DNA from: Acidobacteriota bacterium
GTDB taxonomy: Bacteria; Acidobacteriota; Terriglobia; UBA7540
NCBI GenBank assembly: GCA_021838785.1
Contig: JAKCCV010000023.1
Span: forward strand, 1-55,646
Reading direction: 5' to 3'
Length of the DNA stretch: 55,646 nt
The position numbers and the translations under genes were made by a program. Below the pieces are notes generated by a model. That model had not been told where the DNA came from, did no database searches, and worked only from the letters and a program-made list of their open reading frames with translations. Positions 17,162-26,017 of this stretch are shown in pieces. Numbering within the stretch: the first letter of the stretch is position 1; every line of letters begins with the position of its first letter.

Positions 17162-18658
17162 GTGGCGCGTCTAACACTCCCTTACCCGGTTCCGTGGGGC
17201 GCGGGCGTCCCGCCCGGGCAAAAACACGGCCAAGATGGCCGTGCCCCAAGCTCTGCGCCTGTAAACCTATTTGCGTCGCACCATGCGCGACTCAAGCGGA
17301 GTCTCAACAAGCCTTCTGGTGCATGGGGTGGACAAAGGTCCTCGGTTCGGAGGATTGCCGTCCGAGCGTTGATCTGCGCATTCGGGTTGGGATTTCTGGG
17401 GATCCTCCCATGCTCTGGGGCAACTTCTCCTCGGCCGCTCGTGGTGGAGGTGGACCTTGACGGCGCGATCCAATCCATCACGGCTCGGTATGTCGCCAAT
17501 GGAATTCATTATGCGAACGAACTCCACGCCAATGCGGTGCTGCTGGAGTTGAATACCCCCGGCGGTTTGGAAGACTCGATGCGGCAAATCATCGAGGCCA
17601 TCGTGGCTTCGCGCGCCCCGGTCATTACCTACGTCTCCCCGAGCGGGGCGCGGGCGGCCTCGGCGGGTTTCTTCATTCTGATGGCCGGCGACGTGGCGGT
17701 GATGGCGCCCGGCACCAACGCCGGCGCGGCCCATCCGGTGGTGATTGGGGGCATCCACGTGGGTAAGACCATGGAGAAGAAGATTGAGAACGACGCCGCG
17801 GCCTACATGCGCGCCATCGCCCAGAAGCGCGGCCGCAACGTTCAGTTGGCGCAGGCGGCGGTGCTCCAAAGCGCTTCCTATACCTACCAGGAGGCTTTGG
17901 ATGACCATCTGATTGATGCGGTAGCCAGCTCGCCCGAGCAAATCTTCCAGGAGTTTAACGGGAAAACGATTCAACGCTTTAACGGCACGACGACGGTGCT
18001 CCACCTTGAAGGCGCGCGGATTCAACGCTATTCGATGTCCGGCTTTAGCCGGTTTCTTTCATGGCTGGCCGATCCCAACATTGCCTTCATCTTGGGCGCC
18101 TTGGGCGTGCTGGGCCTTTATGTCGAGTTCACGCATCCCGGTTTCGTGTTGCCCGGGGTGGCCGGCGCGATCGCGGTGGTTCTGGCGTTATTCGGCTTCC
18201 ATCTGCTCCCCATTAACTATGCGGGCGTGATTTTGATTTTGCTCGCCTTGGCGATGTTTGTGATGGAAGCGAACTTTACGACCCACGGCATTCTGGCGCT
18301 CGGCGGAATTGCGGCGATGGTGGTGGGTTCCATGATTCTGATCAACTCGCCTTGGCCCGGGACGCATATCCATCTGAGTACCTCTCTGAGTGTGACGCTC
18401 CCTCTGGCCATCATTACCATTTTTCTCATGCGCCTGGCGTGGGCCGCAAAACTTCAAAAATCCATCACAGGCGTGGATGGCCTGACCGGAGCGGTGGGCG
18501 TAGCTCGGACCGATCTCACCCCCATGGGGCAGGTCTTGGTCCAGGGCGAGCTGTGGCGGGCGCGCGGGCTGGGAAATATCCCGAGCGGAACCCGCGTTCG
18601 TGTCCGAGAAGTAGAGGGCCTCACGCTCATCGTTGAGCCGATCGAGAATACTCGATAG
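17162..18658 (+). CDS. NfeD-family membrane-bound serine protease (ClpP-class)
   Basis: The start at GTG 17162 has GGAG five bases upstream and gives 498 residues, but the first 60 residues translate a palindromic repeat and look unnatural; the functional protein probably begins near the hydrophobic signal segment ALICAFGLGFLGILPC. The ClpP-like protease domain follows (VVEVDLDGAIQSI; LELNTPGGLEDS; SPSGARAASAGFFI carrying the nucleophile Ser; a Lys in EKKIENDAAAY as partner). Then come four or five transmembrane helices and a C-terminal OB-fold NfeD domain (LTGAVGVARTDL to VEGLTLIVEP). NfeD proteases of this type cleave stomatin-like proteins, and the next gene encodes one. Confidence 0.9.
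   Translation: MARLTLPYPVPWGAGVPPGQKHGQDGRAPSSAPVNLFASHHARLKRSLNKPSGAWGGQRSSVRRIAVRALICAFGLGFLGILPCSGATSPRPLVVEVDLDGAIQSITARYVANGIHYANELHANAVLLELNTPGGLEDSMRQIIEAIVASRAPVITYVSPSGARAASAGFFILMAGDVAVMAPGTNAGAAHPVVIGGIHVGKTMEKKIENDAAAYMRAIAQKRGRNVQLAQAAVLQSASYTYQEALDDHLIDAVASSPEQIFQEFNGKTIQRFNGTTTVLHLEGARIQRYSMSGFSRFLSWLADPNIAFILGALGVLGLYVEFTHPGFVLPGVAGAIAVVLALFGFHLLPINYAGVILILLALAMFVMEANFTTHGILALGGIAAMVVGSMILINSPWPGTHIHLSTSLSVTLPLAIITIFLMRLAWAAKLQKSITGVDGLTGAVGVARTDLTPMGQVLVQGELWRARGLGNIPSGTRVRVREVEGLTLIVEPIENTR
17195..17248 (+). repeat. Nested palindromic intergenic repeat
   Basis: Outer arms TGGGGC (17195-17200) and GCCCCA (17243-17248) enclose two hairpins: CGGGCG-TCC-x-CGCCCG at 17202-17216, and a perfect 8-bp stem CACGGCCA-AGA-TGGCCGTG at 17225-17243. 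The translation through it (GVPPGQKHGQDGRAP) is the kind of sequence that appears in mis-called proteins when such repeats are translated. Probably non-coding DNA or RNA structure rather than protein sequence. Confidence 0.65.
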
Positions 18659-18780
18659 ACGGGGACGGCCCTCCCGGTCGCCCATCGGCCCGCGGCCGAG
18701 AAGCGGGGCTCCGGCAATGAGTCCTATAGAAAGGATGCGATCCTGCGACCCGCCCTTCGAGGGCAGAAAAGGAGTGAACG

Positions 18781-19602
18781 ATGGCCGTTCTAGTGGTGCT
18801 GGTGATTCTGTTTTTCTACGCGATGGCCTGCCTGCACGTGTTGCGAGAGTACGAGCGCGCGGTGGTGTTCCGCCTAGGGCGGGTACAAACGCCCGACAAA
18901 GGGCCCGGCTTGATCTGGATTTGGTGGCCCATTGATAAAATGGTGAGAGTATCCCTGCAAATTGACACGTGGGATGTTCCCCCCCAAGATATCATTACCC
19001 GCGACAACATCTCCGTTAAAGTCAATGCTGTGCTGCTCTACCGGGTGCTGAGCGCGCAGAAGGCCGTGGTGGAGCTTAGAAATTATCGCTTTGCCATTGA
19101 GCAGGTCTCGGCCACCACCTTGCGGTCGGTGTTGGGCGAAGTGGAGTTGGATGACTTGCTCGCGCAACGCGAAAAGCTCAATGCCCGCTTGCAGACGATC
19201 ATTGATGAACAGACGGAACCGTGGGGCATCAAGGTCAGTCAAGTTCAAGTCAAACAGGTGGATCTCCCGCAAGACATGCAGCGGGTCATCGCGCGCCAGG
19301 CCGAAGCGGAGCGGGAGCGACGCGCAAAAATCATCAACGCGGACGGCGAATTTCAGGCTTCCGCGCGGCTGGCCGAAGCGGCCCGCATCCTTGCTCAAGA
19401 GCCAATTACCATTACGTTGCGCTATCTCCAAACCTTGTCGGAACTGGGGCTGGAGAAAAACACGACCATTATCTTTCCGATCCCCATCGAGCTGCTCACC
19501 ATCCTGGCGAGGGCGGCGGAGGATTCGACGACGCGATCTGCCAATGCGCCGCCGACCACCCCGACCTCCGCGACTCCAACGCCGCCCGCTCCTAAAACGT
19601 AA
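18781..19602 (+). CDS. Slipin / stomatin-like SPFH-domain protein
   Basis: This encodes 273 residues. An N-terminal hydrophobic hairpin (about 1-19, VLVVLVILFFYAMACL) is followed at once by the SPFH/band-7 domain (REYERAVVFRLGRV, GPGLIWIWWPIDKM, TRDNISVKVNAVLLYRV). A charged helical region (ARQAEAERERRAKIINADGE) drives oligomer formation, and the tail is Pro/Thr-rich. Slipins scaffold membrane microdomains. The gene begins 122 bp after an NfeD protease gene, the classic NfeD-slipin pair in which the protease acts on the slipin C-terminus. Confidence 0.93.
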   Translation: MAVLVVLVILFFYAMACLHVLREYERAVVFRLGRVQTPDKGPGLIWIWWPIDKMVRVSLQIDTWDVPPQDIITRDNISVKVNAVLLYRVLSAQKAVVELRNYRFAIEQVSATTLRSVLGEVELDDLLAQREKLNARLQTIIDEQTEPWGIKVSQVQVKQVDLPQDMQRVIARQAEAERERRAKIINADGEFQASARLAEAARILAQEPITITLRYLQTLSELGLEKNTTIIFPIPIELLTILARAAEDSTTRSANAPPTTPTSATPTPPAPKT

Positions 19603-19648
19603 CGGTGGGGTGGAGCAAAATCTTTAACCTGGGCTCAGGAGAAGCAAA

Positions 19649-20314
19649 ATGTTCGACTCGACGGAAGCAACCCGGTCAGAGCGGGGAACGTCAGCCCGGC
19701 ACTTGGTGTTGGTTTTTTTGGCGTGCGTGGCCGTCTGCGCCGTTTTTTTCTCACTCGGCTATTTGGTCGGATACAACGAGCGGGCGTCCAGAACGTTGGT
19801 CACTACGGAGAACGTTGCGACTCCAGCCGTCGTGCCTCCGGTGGTGAATCCGCCCGTTCAGGCCGGGGCTTCTATGCCGGCGGCAAACTCCGAACCTTCA
19901 GGGACGACCAACGTTCCAGCATCCAATCCGCTATCTGCGGCGCCGGAAAAACCCGAGCCCTTATCTTCCTCGAGCTCGTCCGTGCGTGAGCCGGCCAAAG
20001 CCTTCGAGACGCACAAGCCGGCAAAACGGACCGCGACGGCCCGCAGAAGCGCGGTGAAGGCAACCGCTCCGGCCTATGCCGGGGCTGGATTTTCCGTCCA
20101 GGTTATGGCCTCACGGACCAGAACGGATGCTGATTCGTTGGCCCATCTCCTCCGAGGGAAAGGATATCCGGCTTTCGTCCTTTCGGCTCAAGCTCTTCAC
20201 GTGAAAGACCACCTTTTCCGGGTGTTGGTGGGTCCCTACGCGACGAGAGGCCAGGCGGAAGCGACCTTAAAGAAGCTTGAGAAGGAGGGGTTCCAACCCT
20301 TCATTAAACACTAA
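19649..20314 (+). CDS. SPOR-domain membrane protein
   Basis: This encodes 221 residues. There is a short cytoplasmic N-terminus, one transmembrane helix (about 18-41, LVLVFLACVAVCAVFFSLGYLVGY), a long Pro/Ser/Ala-rich linker (50-140) and a C-terminal SPOR domain (about 147-221, FSVQVMASRTRTDAD to LKKLEKEGFQPFIKH). SPOR domains bind glycan strands lacking stem peptides, which accumulate at the division septum. The protein probably acts in septal peptidoglycan remodelling in the periplasm. It lies 46 bp downstream of the slipin gene. Confidence 0.88.
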   Translation: MFDSTEATRSERGTSARHLVLVFLACVAVCAVFFSLGYLVGYNERASRTLVTTENVATPAVVPPVVNPPVQAGASMPAANSEPSGTTNVPASNPLSAAPEKPEPLSSSSSSVREPAKAFETHKPAKRTATARRSAVKATAPAYAGAGFSVQVMASRTRTDADSLAHLLRGKGYPAFVLSAQALHVKDHLFRVLVGPYATRGQAEATLKKLEKEGFQPFIKH

Positions 20315-20446
20315 TGGTGCTGCTAGGCCGGCCGGGCGCCTCGGCGAATCATCCCAGCCATCCAAGTGAAGTTTTGCCGCCATCGTCACAACCCTTCGCC
20401 CCGCGTGGGTTGAGCGGCGCCTCGACTCCTCCTGGGAGTCTTCCAG

Positions 20447-22030
20447 TTGAGAGCTAAGACGCATTCCCTTGTCACCGGCGGGCTGCCCTATTTTGCCGCG
20501 CTCGCGTCGGGATTTTTACTCTTCGCCGCCTTCCCTCTATGGCGCTGGAGCTTTCTGGTGTGGGTGGCATTGCTTCCGCTCATCGCCGCATTGATCCGTG
20601 AGAACCGAATGAGTCGCGGTTTTTTTCTGGGATATATCACCGGAATGGTTTTCTTTGCGAGCAATTGCTATTGGATTGTGGGAGTCATGAAGCGCTACGG
20701 TGGGTTGAGCACGGCGCTTTCTTTTGGAATTCTTCTCTTGTTCGCCGGGCTTTTCTCCCTCATTCCCGGTGCCTTCGGACTGGCTGAGGTTATCGTTGCT
20801 CGACGGTCACGGATTTGGGGTCTTTGTCTTTCCCCGTGCTTATGGGTGGGGAGCGAATGGGCGCGCACGTATCTGTTTACCGGTTTCCCCTGGGATCTTC
20901 TAGGGTATGCGGTTAGGGCAGAAGGCTTGCAGCAGATGGCTTCGACGACCGGCGTTTACGGACTTTCGTTTCTTGCAGCGGCAACCAGTGCCGTCATCCT
21001 TGCGGCCATCATCTATCCTCGGCGGAAATGGCTATGGGTGTTCCTGGCGGGTTGGGTGGTGGGATTGGTGCTGACCAACCGAGGGTTGCGACCGCCCCGG
21101 CTAGCACCGGGCCGTGCTGACGCCATTCTGGTCCAACCCAACGTGCCATTGGCCGGAGCAGCCGCTGATGAATGGGCGCCTTGGATTCACCCGCAGCCGC
21201 TCGACCATCTGGTGGAGGAGAGCATCCGCGCGGCGCAGCGGCTTCACGCGAAGCAACCCCCTCTGTTGGTCTGGCCGGAGGACTCGGCGCCGTTCTATTT
21301 CGACCGCGACCCCGTCTTCCGTGCCGCGCTTGAAACGATGGCCAAGGATTCAGGAGCTTATGTGATTGCCGGGACGGTGACCTTCAAAAATGGCTCGCTT
21401 TCCATGCCTCAGAATTCAGCCGTGGTTTTGAATCCCGAAGGCCAGCTCTTGCTTCGCTATGATAAAATACACTTGGTGCCGTTTGGCGAGTACGTTCCGT
21501 GGTGGGCATTCCCTGGGAAAACAGGGAAAATCACGGCTCAGGTGGGCGATTTTGTGCCCGGCACCCACGTGCGCGTGGCCAAAACGGCCGAGGGGACGGT
21601 CGGGGTTTTTATTTGTTATGAAGCTATCTTCCCGCAACTGATCACCCGGTTCGTTCGCGCCGGGGCGCAGGTATTGGTCAACATCTCTGATGACGGCTGG
21701 TACGGCAACTCTTCGGCGGGGGAAGAGCACTTTTGGATGGCTCGTTTTCGTGCCATTGAGAATCACCGCTATCTGTTACGGGATACGAACAATGGCATCA
21801 CCGCCATTGTGGATCCCTACGGACGTGTCGTTCAAAGGATCCGGCGCAACCGCTTCGGAATCTTGGTGGGCGGATTTCAGTACCTGACCGGAGAGACATT
21901 CTACACAAAACATGGTGACGTTTTTGCCGGGGTGGTAACGGCTTTGGGCTTACTGGGGGTGGCGAGCTCGGCGGTGAACGGGCGGCGCAGGCGAAAAGCG
22001 CCAGTTAGGAAATCTGAGGTGACCTCGTGA
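20447..22030 (+). CDS. lnt: Apolipoprotein N-acyltransferase
   Basis: This encodes 527 residues from TTG (20447), preceded by GGGAG. Six or more N-terminal transmembrane helices (to about residue 210) carry a nitrilase-like periplasmic domain. The catalytic triad is complete: E278 (LVWPEDSAPF), K340 (RYDKIHLVPFGEYVPW) and C390 (GVFICYEAIFP). Lnt transfers the third acyl chain to the N-terminal Cys of lipoproteins, a hallmark of cells with an outer membrane. Its TGA stop overlaps the GTG start of prfB by two bases, so the two are translationally coupled. Confidence 0.96.
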   Translation: MRAKTHSLVTGGLPYFAALASGFLLFAAFPLWRWSFLVWVALLPLIAALIRENRMSRGFFLGYITGMVFFASNCYWIVGVMKRYGGLSTALSFGILLLFAGLFSLIPGAFGLAEVIVARRSRIWGLCLSPCLWVGSEWARTYLFTGFPWDLLGYAVRAEGLQQMASTTGVYGLSFLAAATSAVILAAIIYPRRKWLWVFLAGWVVGLVLTNRGLRPPRLAPGRADAILVQPNVPLAGAAADEWAPWIHPQPLDHLVEESIRAAQRLHAKQPPLLVWPEDSAPFYFDRDPVFRAALETMAKDSGAYVIAGTVTFKNGSLSMPQNSAVVLNPEGQLLLRYDKIHLVPFGEYVPWWAFPGKTGKITAQVGDFVPGTHVRVAKTAEGTVGVFICYEAIFPQLITRFVRAGAQVLVNISDDGWYGNSSAGEEHFWMARFRAIENHRYLLRDTNNGITAIVDPYGRVVQRIRRNRFGILVGGFQYLTGETFYTKHGDVFAGVVTALGLLGVASSAVNGRRRRKAPVRKSEVTS

Positions 22031-23131
22031 TAGAAGAGTTGGAAAGAGAATTTGATGACCTGAAACGGCGAGCCGAAGAGTTGCGGAGCTTTCTTTGACG
22101 TCGCCGCGGTTCGCCAGCGGCTCGCCGAAATTGAGAAGCAGATCGGCCGCCCTGATTTCTGGCAAGACCCACAAACATCCCAGCAAATTCTTAGTCAACG
22201 CAAGCGGTTGGAGTCCTCCCTCGAGAGCGATCGCCAATTGGCGCAGAGGATTGAAGACCTGGGCGCCTATTTGGAGCTGGCGCGCGAAGGAGAAAACGTA
22301 TCCAACGAGGTTCGAGCCGAGCTCAACGCTCTGCGACATGATCTTGAGCAGATAGAAATTGCCTCACTTTTGCCGAGTGAAAATGACCGCCTCAACGCCA
22401 TTGTCGCCTTGCACCCCGGTGCCGGAGGCACAGAATCGCAAGATTGGGCGGAGATGCTCTTGCGGATGTACCGCCGGTGGGCGGAGCGTCGCGGATTTAA
22501 GTTCACCCTCAATGACCTTCAGGTCGGCGAAGAAGCCGGCATTAAATCCGCAACCTTCACCATCGCGGGGGAATTTGCCTATGGATTGCTGAGCGGAGAA
22601 ACCGGCGTCCACCGACTGGTGCGCATCTCGCCGTTTGACGCTGCGGCGCGCCGGCATACCTCCTTTGCCTCCGTCTTCGTCAGCCCGGAAATTGACGATA
22701 CCATTCAAATCGAGATCAAACCCGAAGACCTGAGAATTGAGACGTATCGTTCGGCGGGGAAGGGCGGGCAGCACGTCAACACCACCGATTCTGCCGTCCG
22801 CATTACGCACCTCCCCACCGGGGTGGTCGCGCAGTGCCAAAACGAGCGTTCGCAACATCGCAATCGCGAAATGGCCATGAAATTCCTTCGCTCACGTCTC
22901 TATGAGCTCGAATTACGCCGACGGCGAGAAGCGGCGCAAAAAGTGGAGGAATCGAAGGGCGATATTGCCTTTGGCAATCAGATTCGGTCCTATGTGTTGC
23001 ATCCCTACCGGATGGTGAAGGATCATCGAACCAAGCTTGAAGTCGGCGATGCCGGCCGTGTTCTCGACGGGGATCTGGATCCTTTTATCAGGGCGTACTT
23101 GATATCCAAGCGGACTCCGGTGGGAGCTTAG
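22027..23131 (+). CDS. prfB: Peptide chain release factor 2, with programmed +1 frameshift
   Basis: Translation starts at GTG 22027, reads 23 codons to CTT (22093-22095), meets TGA (22096-22098), and continues in the +1 frame from GAC at 22097; the product is join(22027..22095,22097..23131), 367 residues. Release factor 2 recognises UGA/UAA and triggers peptide release. The recognition motif SPF (RISPFDAAARRH) and the catalytic GGQ (AGKGGQHVNTTDS) are present. The frameshift is the well-known autoregulation: low RF2 lets the ribosome pause at UGA and slip. It overlaps lnt and precedes the trp cluster. Confidence 0.97.
22084..22099 (+). promoter_or_regulatory. RF2 autoregulatory recoding site
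   Basis: The sequence CGG-AGC-TTT-CTT-TGA-C contains the slippery CTT followed by the TGA stop and C, as in other prfB genes. The upstream stimulator is a minimal GGAG rather than the usual AGGGGG, with TTT in place of TAT before CTT. The residue run before the slip is LRSFL. Confidence 0.9.
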
Positions 23132-23187
23132 CCGGGGGTTGGCGCGCGAACCCCGGGCCGGCGACGCGCCAAGAAACGGGGCGTCGC
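23132..23187 (+). promoter_or_regulatory. Tandem hairpins between prfB and trpC
   Basis: Hairpin 1 pairs CCGGGGGTT (23132-23140, one bulged G) with AACCCCGG (23149-23156) around an 8-base loop. Hairpin 2 pairs GCGACGC (23161-23167) with GCGTCGC (23181-23187). No U-run follows and no Trp-rich leader peptide is visible, so a classical intrinsic terminator or ribosome-mediated attenuator is not supported. They may be a processing or protein-binding site. Confidence 0.45.
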
Positions 23188-23227
23188 GCGCGACGGTTGC
23201 TCCCGTAGCCGAAAGGATGGAGAAAAG

Positions 23228-24034
23228 TTGAGCGCGGAAACTCATCTGACGCGAATCGTCGAGGCCAGATTGCGTCAACTGGAGGCGCAAAAGGCTGCGG
23301 TGAGTTCTGTCCGCTTGCGCGCGGCGGCGGAAGCACGAACGGAGCGGCGCGACTTTGCCGCGGCCCTTTCGCGGGAGGGCTTGGCGGTGATCGCCGAGCT
23401 GAAGCGCGCCTCGCCTTCGCGCGGCGTGATTCGTCAGGATTACCGTCCGGCGGAGATAGCGCGCGGCTATCAATGGGCCGGGGCGAAGGCGCTGTCGGTT
23501 CTTACTGAGGAAGAGTTTTTTCACGGTTCCCTCGACGATTTGAAGACAGCCCGCCAGGCTACCGACCTGCCAGTCTTGCGAAAGGATTTTATTGTCAGTG
23601 AATATCAGGTGTATGAATCTGTGGCTGCCGGCGCCGATGCCCTGTTGCTTATTGTCGCCGCTCTGGCGGATGGCGAACTGCGAGAATTACTAAATCTTTC
23701 TGAGCGGCTTAAAATCGCGGCGCTGGTGGAGGTGCATACGGAAGACGAGCTTGAGCGGGCCGTCGCCTCCGGCGCAAAAATCATTGGCGTCAATAACCGA
23801 GACTTGAAGACGCTTGAAGTGAATGTAGAAACCTCGTACCGCCTTCGCCCACGGATTCCGCGCGAATGTCTCGCCGTGAGTGAAAGCGGAATTCGCTCGG
23901 CCGAAGATTTGTTGCGCCTGGCGGGCGCCGGTTTCCATGCGGTCTTGATCGGCGAACATCTGCTTCTCCAAGACGACCCGGGCAAAGCGCTGGCCAGGCT
24001 TCTCGCGGGCACGCTCGCTCCGAGGACCCAGTGA
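23228..24034 (+). CDS. trpC: Indole-3-glycerol-phosphate synthase
   Basis: This encodes 268 residues from TTG with GGATGGAG upstream. It closes the indole ring from carboxyphenylamino-deoxyribulose phosphate. Beta/alpha-barrel motifs are in order: VIAELKRASPSRGVI (catalytic Lys), LSVLTEEEFFHGSLDDL, LRKDFIVSEYQVYE (second Lys), LLIVAALAD, INNRDLKTLEV and SESGIRSAED. It is the first of four trp genes and overlaps trpF by 4 bp. trpE, trpG and trpD are not in the window. Confidence 0.97.
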   Translation: MSAETHLTRIVEARLRQLEAQKAAVSSVRLRAAAEARTERRDFAAALSREGLAVIAELKRASPSRGVIRQDYRPAEIARGYQWAGAKALSVLTEEEFFHGSLDDLKTARQATDLPVLRKDFIVSEYQVYESVAAGADALLLIVAALADGELRELLNLSERLKIAALVEVHTEDELERAVASGAKIIGVNNRDLKTLEVNVETSYRLRPRIPRECLAVSESGIRSAEDLLRLAGAGFHAVLIGEHLLLQDDPGKALARLLAGTLAPRTQ

Positions 24035-24720
24035 AACCGACCATGCGCACGCGGGTCAAAATCTGCGGCATCACCCGCCTGGAGGACGCGAAGCTGGCCG
24101 AGGAGCTCGGCGCGGATGCCTTGGGGTTCAACTTTTACCGACCCTCTCCGCGCTACATTGCGCCGGCCTCGGCGCGGGAGATTATCTTTCATCTTGCACC
24201 GTTCGTTATCCCGGTCGGCGTGTTCGCGGACGAAACCGACACGGAACGCATTGCCTCGATCGCCCAAGAAGCGGGAGTTCAGGTCATCCAACTGCACGGC
24301 GCTCCATTGGAAACCGTGGGTTCATTCCCTCTAATCCGGGCCGTTGCCGTGGGAGAAGACGGCAACGAAAACCAGATGGCGGAATTTATTGAGAGCGCCA
24401 CGAAGGGACAATCCGTTACAGAACCGAGCCGGCCGATGGCGATGCACCCGCGCGCGATCCTTCTGGATACGCAGCATCCAGAGCTCCGTGGAGGAACCGG
24501 CCGAACGTTCGACTGGAAAAAGGCCAAGGACCTCGCTAGGCTGGGGCCTGTGATCCTGGCGGGCGGACTAACACCGGACAATGTGTTCAGAGCGATTCAA
24601 GCCGTGCGCCCTTACGCGGTGGATGTAGCTTCCGGCGTGGAGGGTGCGCCGGGAATTAAAGATCCCGCGAAACTTCGGGCCTTTTTTGCGGCGGTTCGAG
24701 AGGCGGACCAAACTTTCTGA
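24031..24720 (+). CDS. trpF: Phosphoribosylanthranilate isomerase
   Basis: This encodes 229 residues from a GTG that overlaps the trpC stop (GTGA); an ATG at 24043 is an alternative start. It isomerises phosphoribosylanthranilate in Trp synthesis. Motifs are [12 protein letters not shown] with the catalytic Cys, [24 protein letters not shown] and the phosphate-binding [10 protein letters not shown] followed by [15 protein letters not shown], where the first Asp is the catalytic acid. A 20-residue insertion with [13 protein letters not shown] before LLDTQ is longer than usual. Confidence 0.96.
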   Translation: MKPTMRTRVKICGITRLEDAKLAEELGADALGFNFYRPSPRYIAPASAREIIFHLAPFVIPVGVFADETDTERIASIAQEAGVQVIQLHGAPLETVGSFPLIRAVAVGEDGNENQMAEFIESATKGQSVTEPSRPMAMHPRAILLDTQHPELRGGTGRTFDWKKAKDLARLGPVILAGGLTPDNVFRAIQAVRPYAVDVASGVEGAPGIKDPAKLRAFFAAVREADQTF

Positions 24721-24736
24721 AAGCGGACGAAGTGGC

Positions 24737-25963
24737 ATGAACAGCAGAACCGACACAGCGGAGGCGCGCGGCGTGTCCCAGCCATGGCCGGATGCTGCCG
24801 GCCGCTTTGGGGAATTCGGCGGCCGCTTTGTGCCGGAAACGTTAATGAGCCCGATCGAAGAGCTCCAGCGGGCTTACCTCGAAGCGCAGGCCGACACAGC
24901 TTTTCAGCGTGAATTCAAGCGCCTCCTGAAGGACTTCGCGGGGCGTCCCACGCCTCTTTATCATGCCCGACGCCTAAGCGACCGCCTGGGAGGAGCGCAG
25001 ATTTTTCTCAAGCGGGAGGATTTGCTTCATACCGGGGCGCATAAAATCAACAATTGCCTGGGACAAGGTCTGTTGGCTCGACGCATGGGCAAAACGCGCC
25101 TCATCGCCGAAACCGGGGCCGGCCAACACGGGGTGGCCACCGCAACCGTGGCCGCGATGTTCGGCCTTGAGTGCTGCGTCTATATGGGGGAAGAGGATAT
25201 GGCCCGGCAGGCGCCCAATGTTTTCCGGATGCGGCTGCTCGGCGCTCAGGTAGTTCCCGTAGGCTCGGGTTCAAAGACCTTAAAGGATGCCATCAATGAG
25301 GCCATGCGAGATTGGGTCACGAACGTCAGCAACACCCACTATCTGATGGGCTCGGTTCTAGGGCCTCATCCTTACCCCGTCATGGTTCGGGAGTTTCAAC
25401 GGGTCATCGGACAGGAAGCCCGCCGGCAGATTATGGATACGGTGGGACGGCTGCCGGATGTCTTGCTGGCCTGCGTCGGCGGTGGAAGCAACTCCATTGG
25501 TCTCTTTTACGATTTCATTCCAGACGCCGAGGTCCAAATGGTGGGCATTGAGGCGGGCGGACGCTCGCTTCAGCTTGGCGACCACGCAGCACGTTTTGCA
25601 GGAGGGAAACCCGGGGTGTTGCACGGAACGTACACCTACGTTTTGCAAAATGAGGACGGCCTCATTGCTCCGACCCACTCGATTTCAGCGGGCCTCGATT
25701 ATCCCGCCATTGGGCCGGAACATGCGGCTCTTTTCCGCTCGGGAAGGGTACAATACACGCAAGTCGGCGATGAAGCGGCTTTGGAGGCGGCACGAGAGCT
25801 TTCACGGACGGAGGGAATCATTCCGGCGCTCGAGTCGGCTCACGCCGTGGCTGAAGCCATGCGCCGGGCTCCGCGAATGGGGCGCGAGACGATTTTGCTC
25901 GTTAATCTCTCCGGGCGCGGCGACAAAGACCTCGGCATCTTTCAATCGGCGGGTATCTTGTAG
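24737..25963 (+). CDS. trpB: Tryptophan synthase beta chain
   Basis: This encodes 408 residues from ATG 24737; the open frame continues upstream inside trpF, but the family starts here ([15 protein letters not shown]). The PLP lysine is K103 in HTGAHKINN, with E125 in AETGAGQHG and the phosphate loop [10 protein letters not shown]. It condenses indole, channelled from TrpA, with serine. Sixteen bases separate it from trpF. Confidence 0.98.
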   Translation: MNSRTDTAEARGVSQPWPDAAGRFGEFGGRFVPETLMSPIEELQRAYLEAQADTAFQREFKRLLKDFAGRPTPLYHARRLSDRLGGAQIFLKREDLLHTGAHKINNCLGQGLLARRMGKTRLIAETGAGQHGVATATVAAMFGLECCVYMGEEDMARQAPNVFRMRLLGAQVVPVGSGSKTLKDAINEAMRDWVTNVSNTHYLMGSVLGPHPYPVMVREFQRVIGQEARRQIMDTVGRLPDVLLACVGGGSNSIGLFYDFIPDAEVQMVGIEAGGRSLQLGDHAARFAGGKPGVLHGTYTYVLQNEDGLIAPTHSISAGLDYPAIGPEHAALFRSGRVQYTQVGDEAALEAARELSRTEGIIPALESAHAVAEAMRRAPRMGRETILLVNLSGRGDKDLGIFQSAGIL

Positions 25964-26017
25964 TCGTGTGCCCGACATGACCTGCGACGCCCGAGGGATT
26001 TCTAGAGGCTACGAAAC

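Noticed and set aside
17267-18025. Open frame of 252 codons on the minus strand
   Set aside because: Antisense to the NfeD protease domain; composition (His/Arg-rich) is typical of a GC-rich shadow frame.
22093-22099. In-frame TGA near the start of prfB read as a disrupted gene
   Set aside because: The CTT-TGA-C context at codon 24 is the programmed frameshift of RF2, so the gene is intact.
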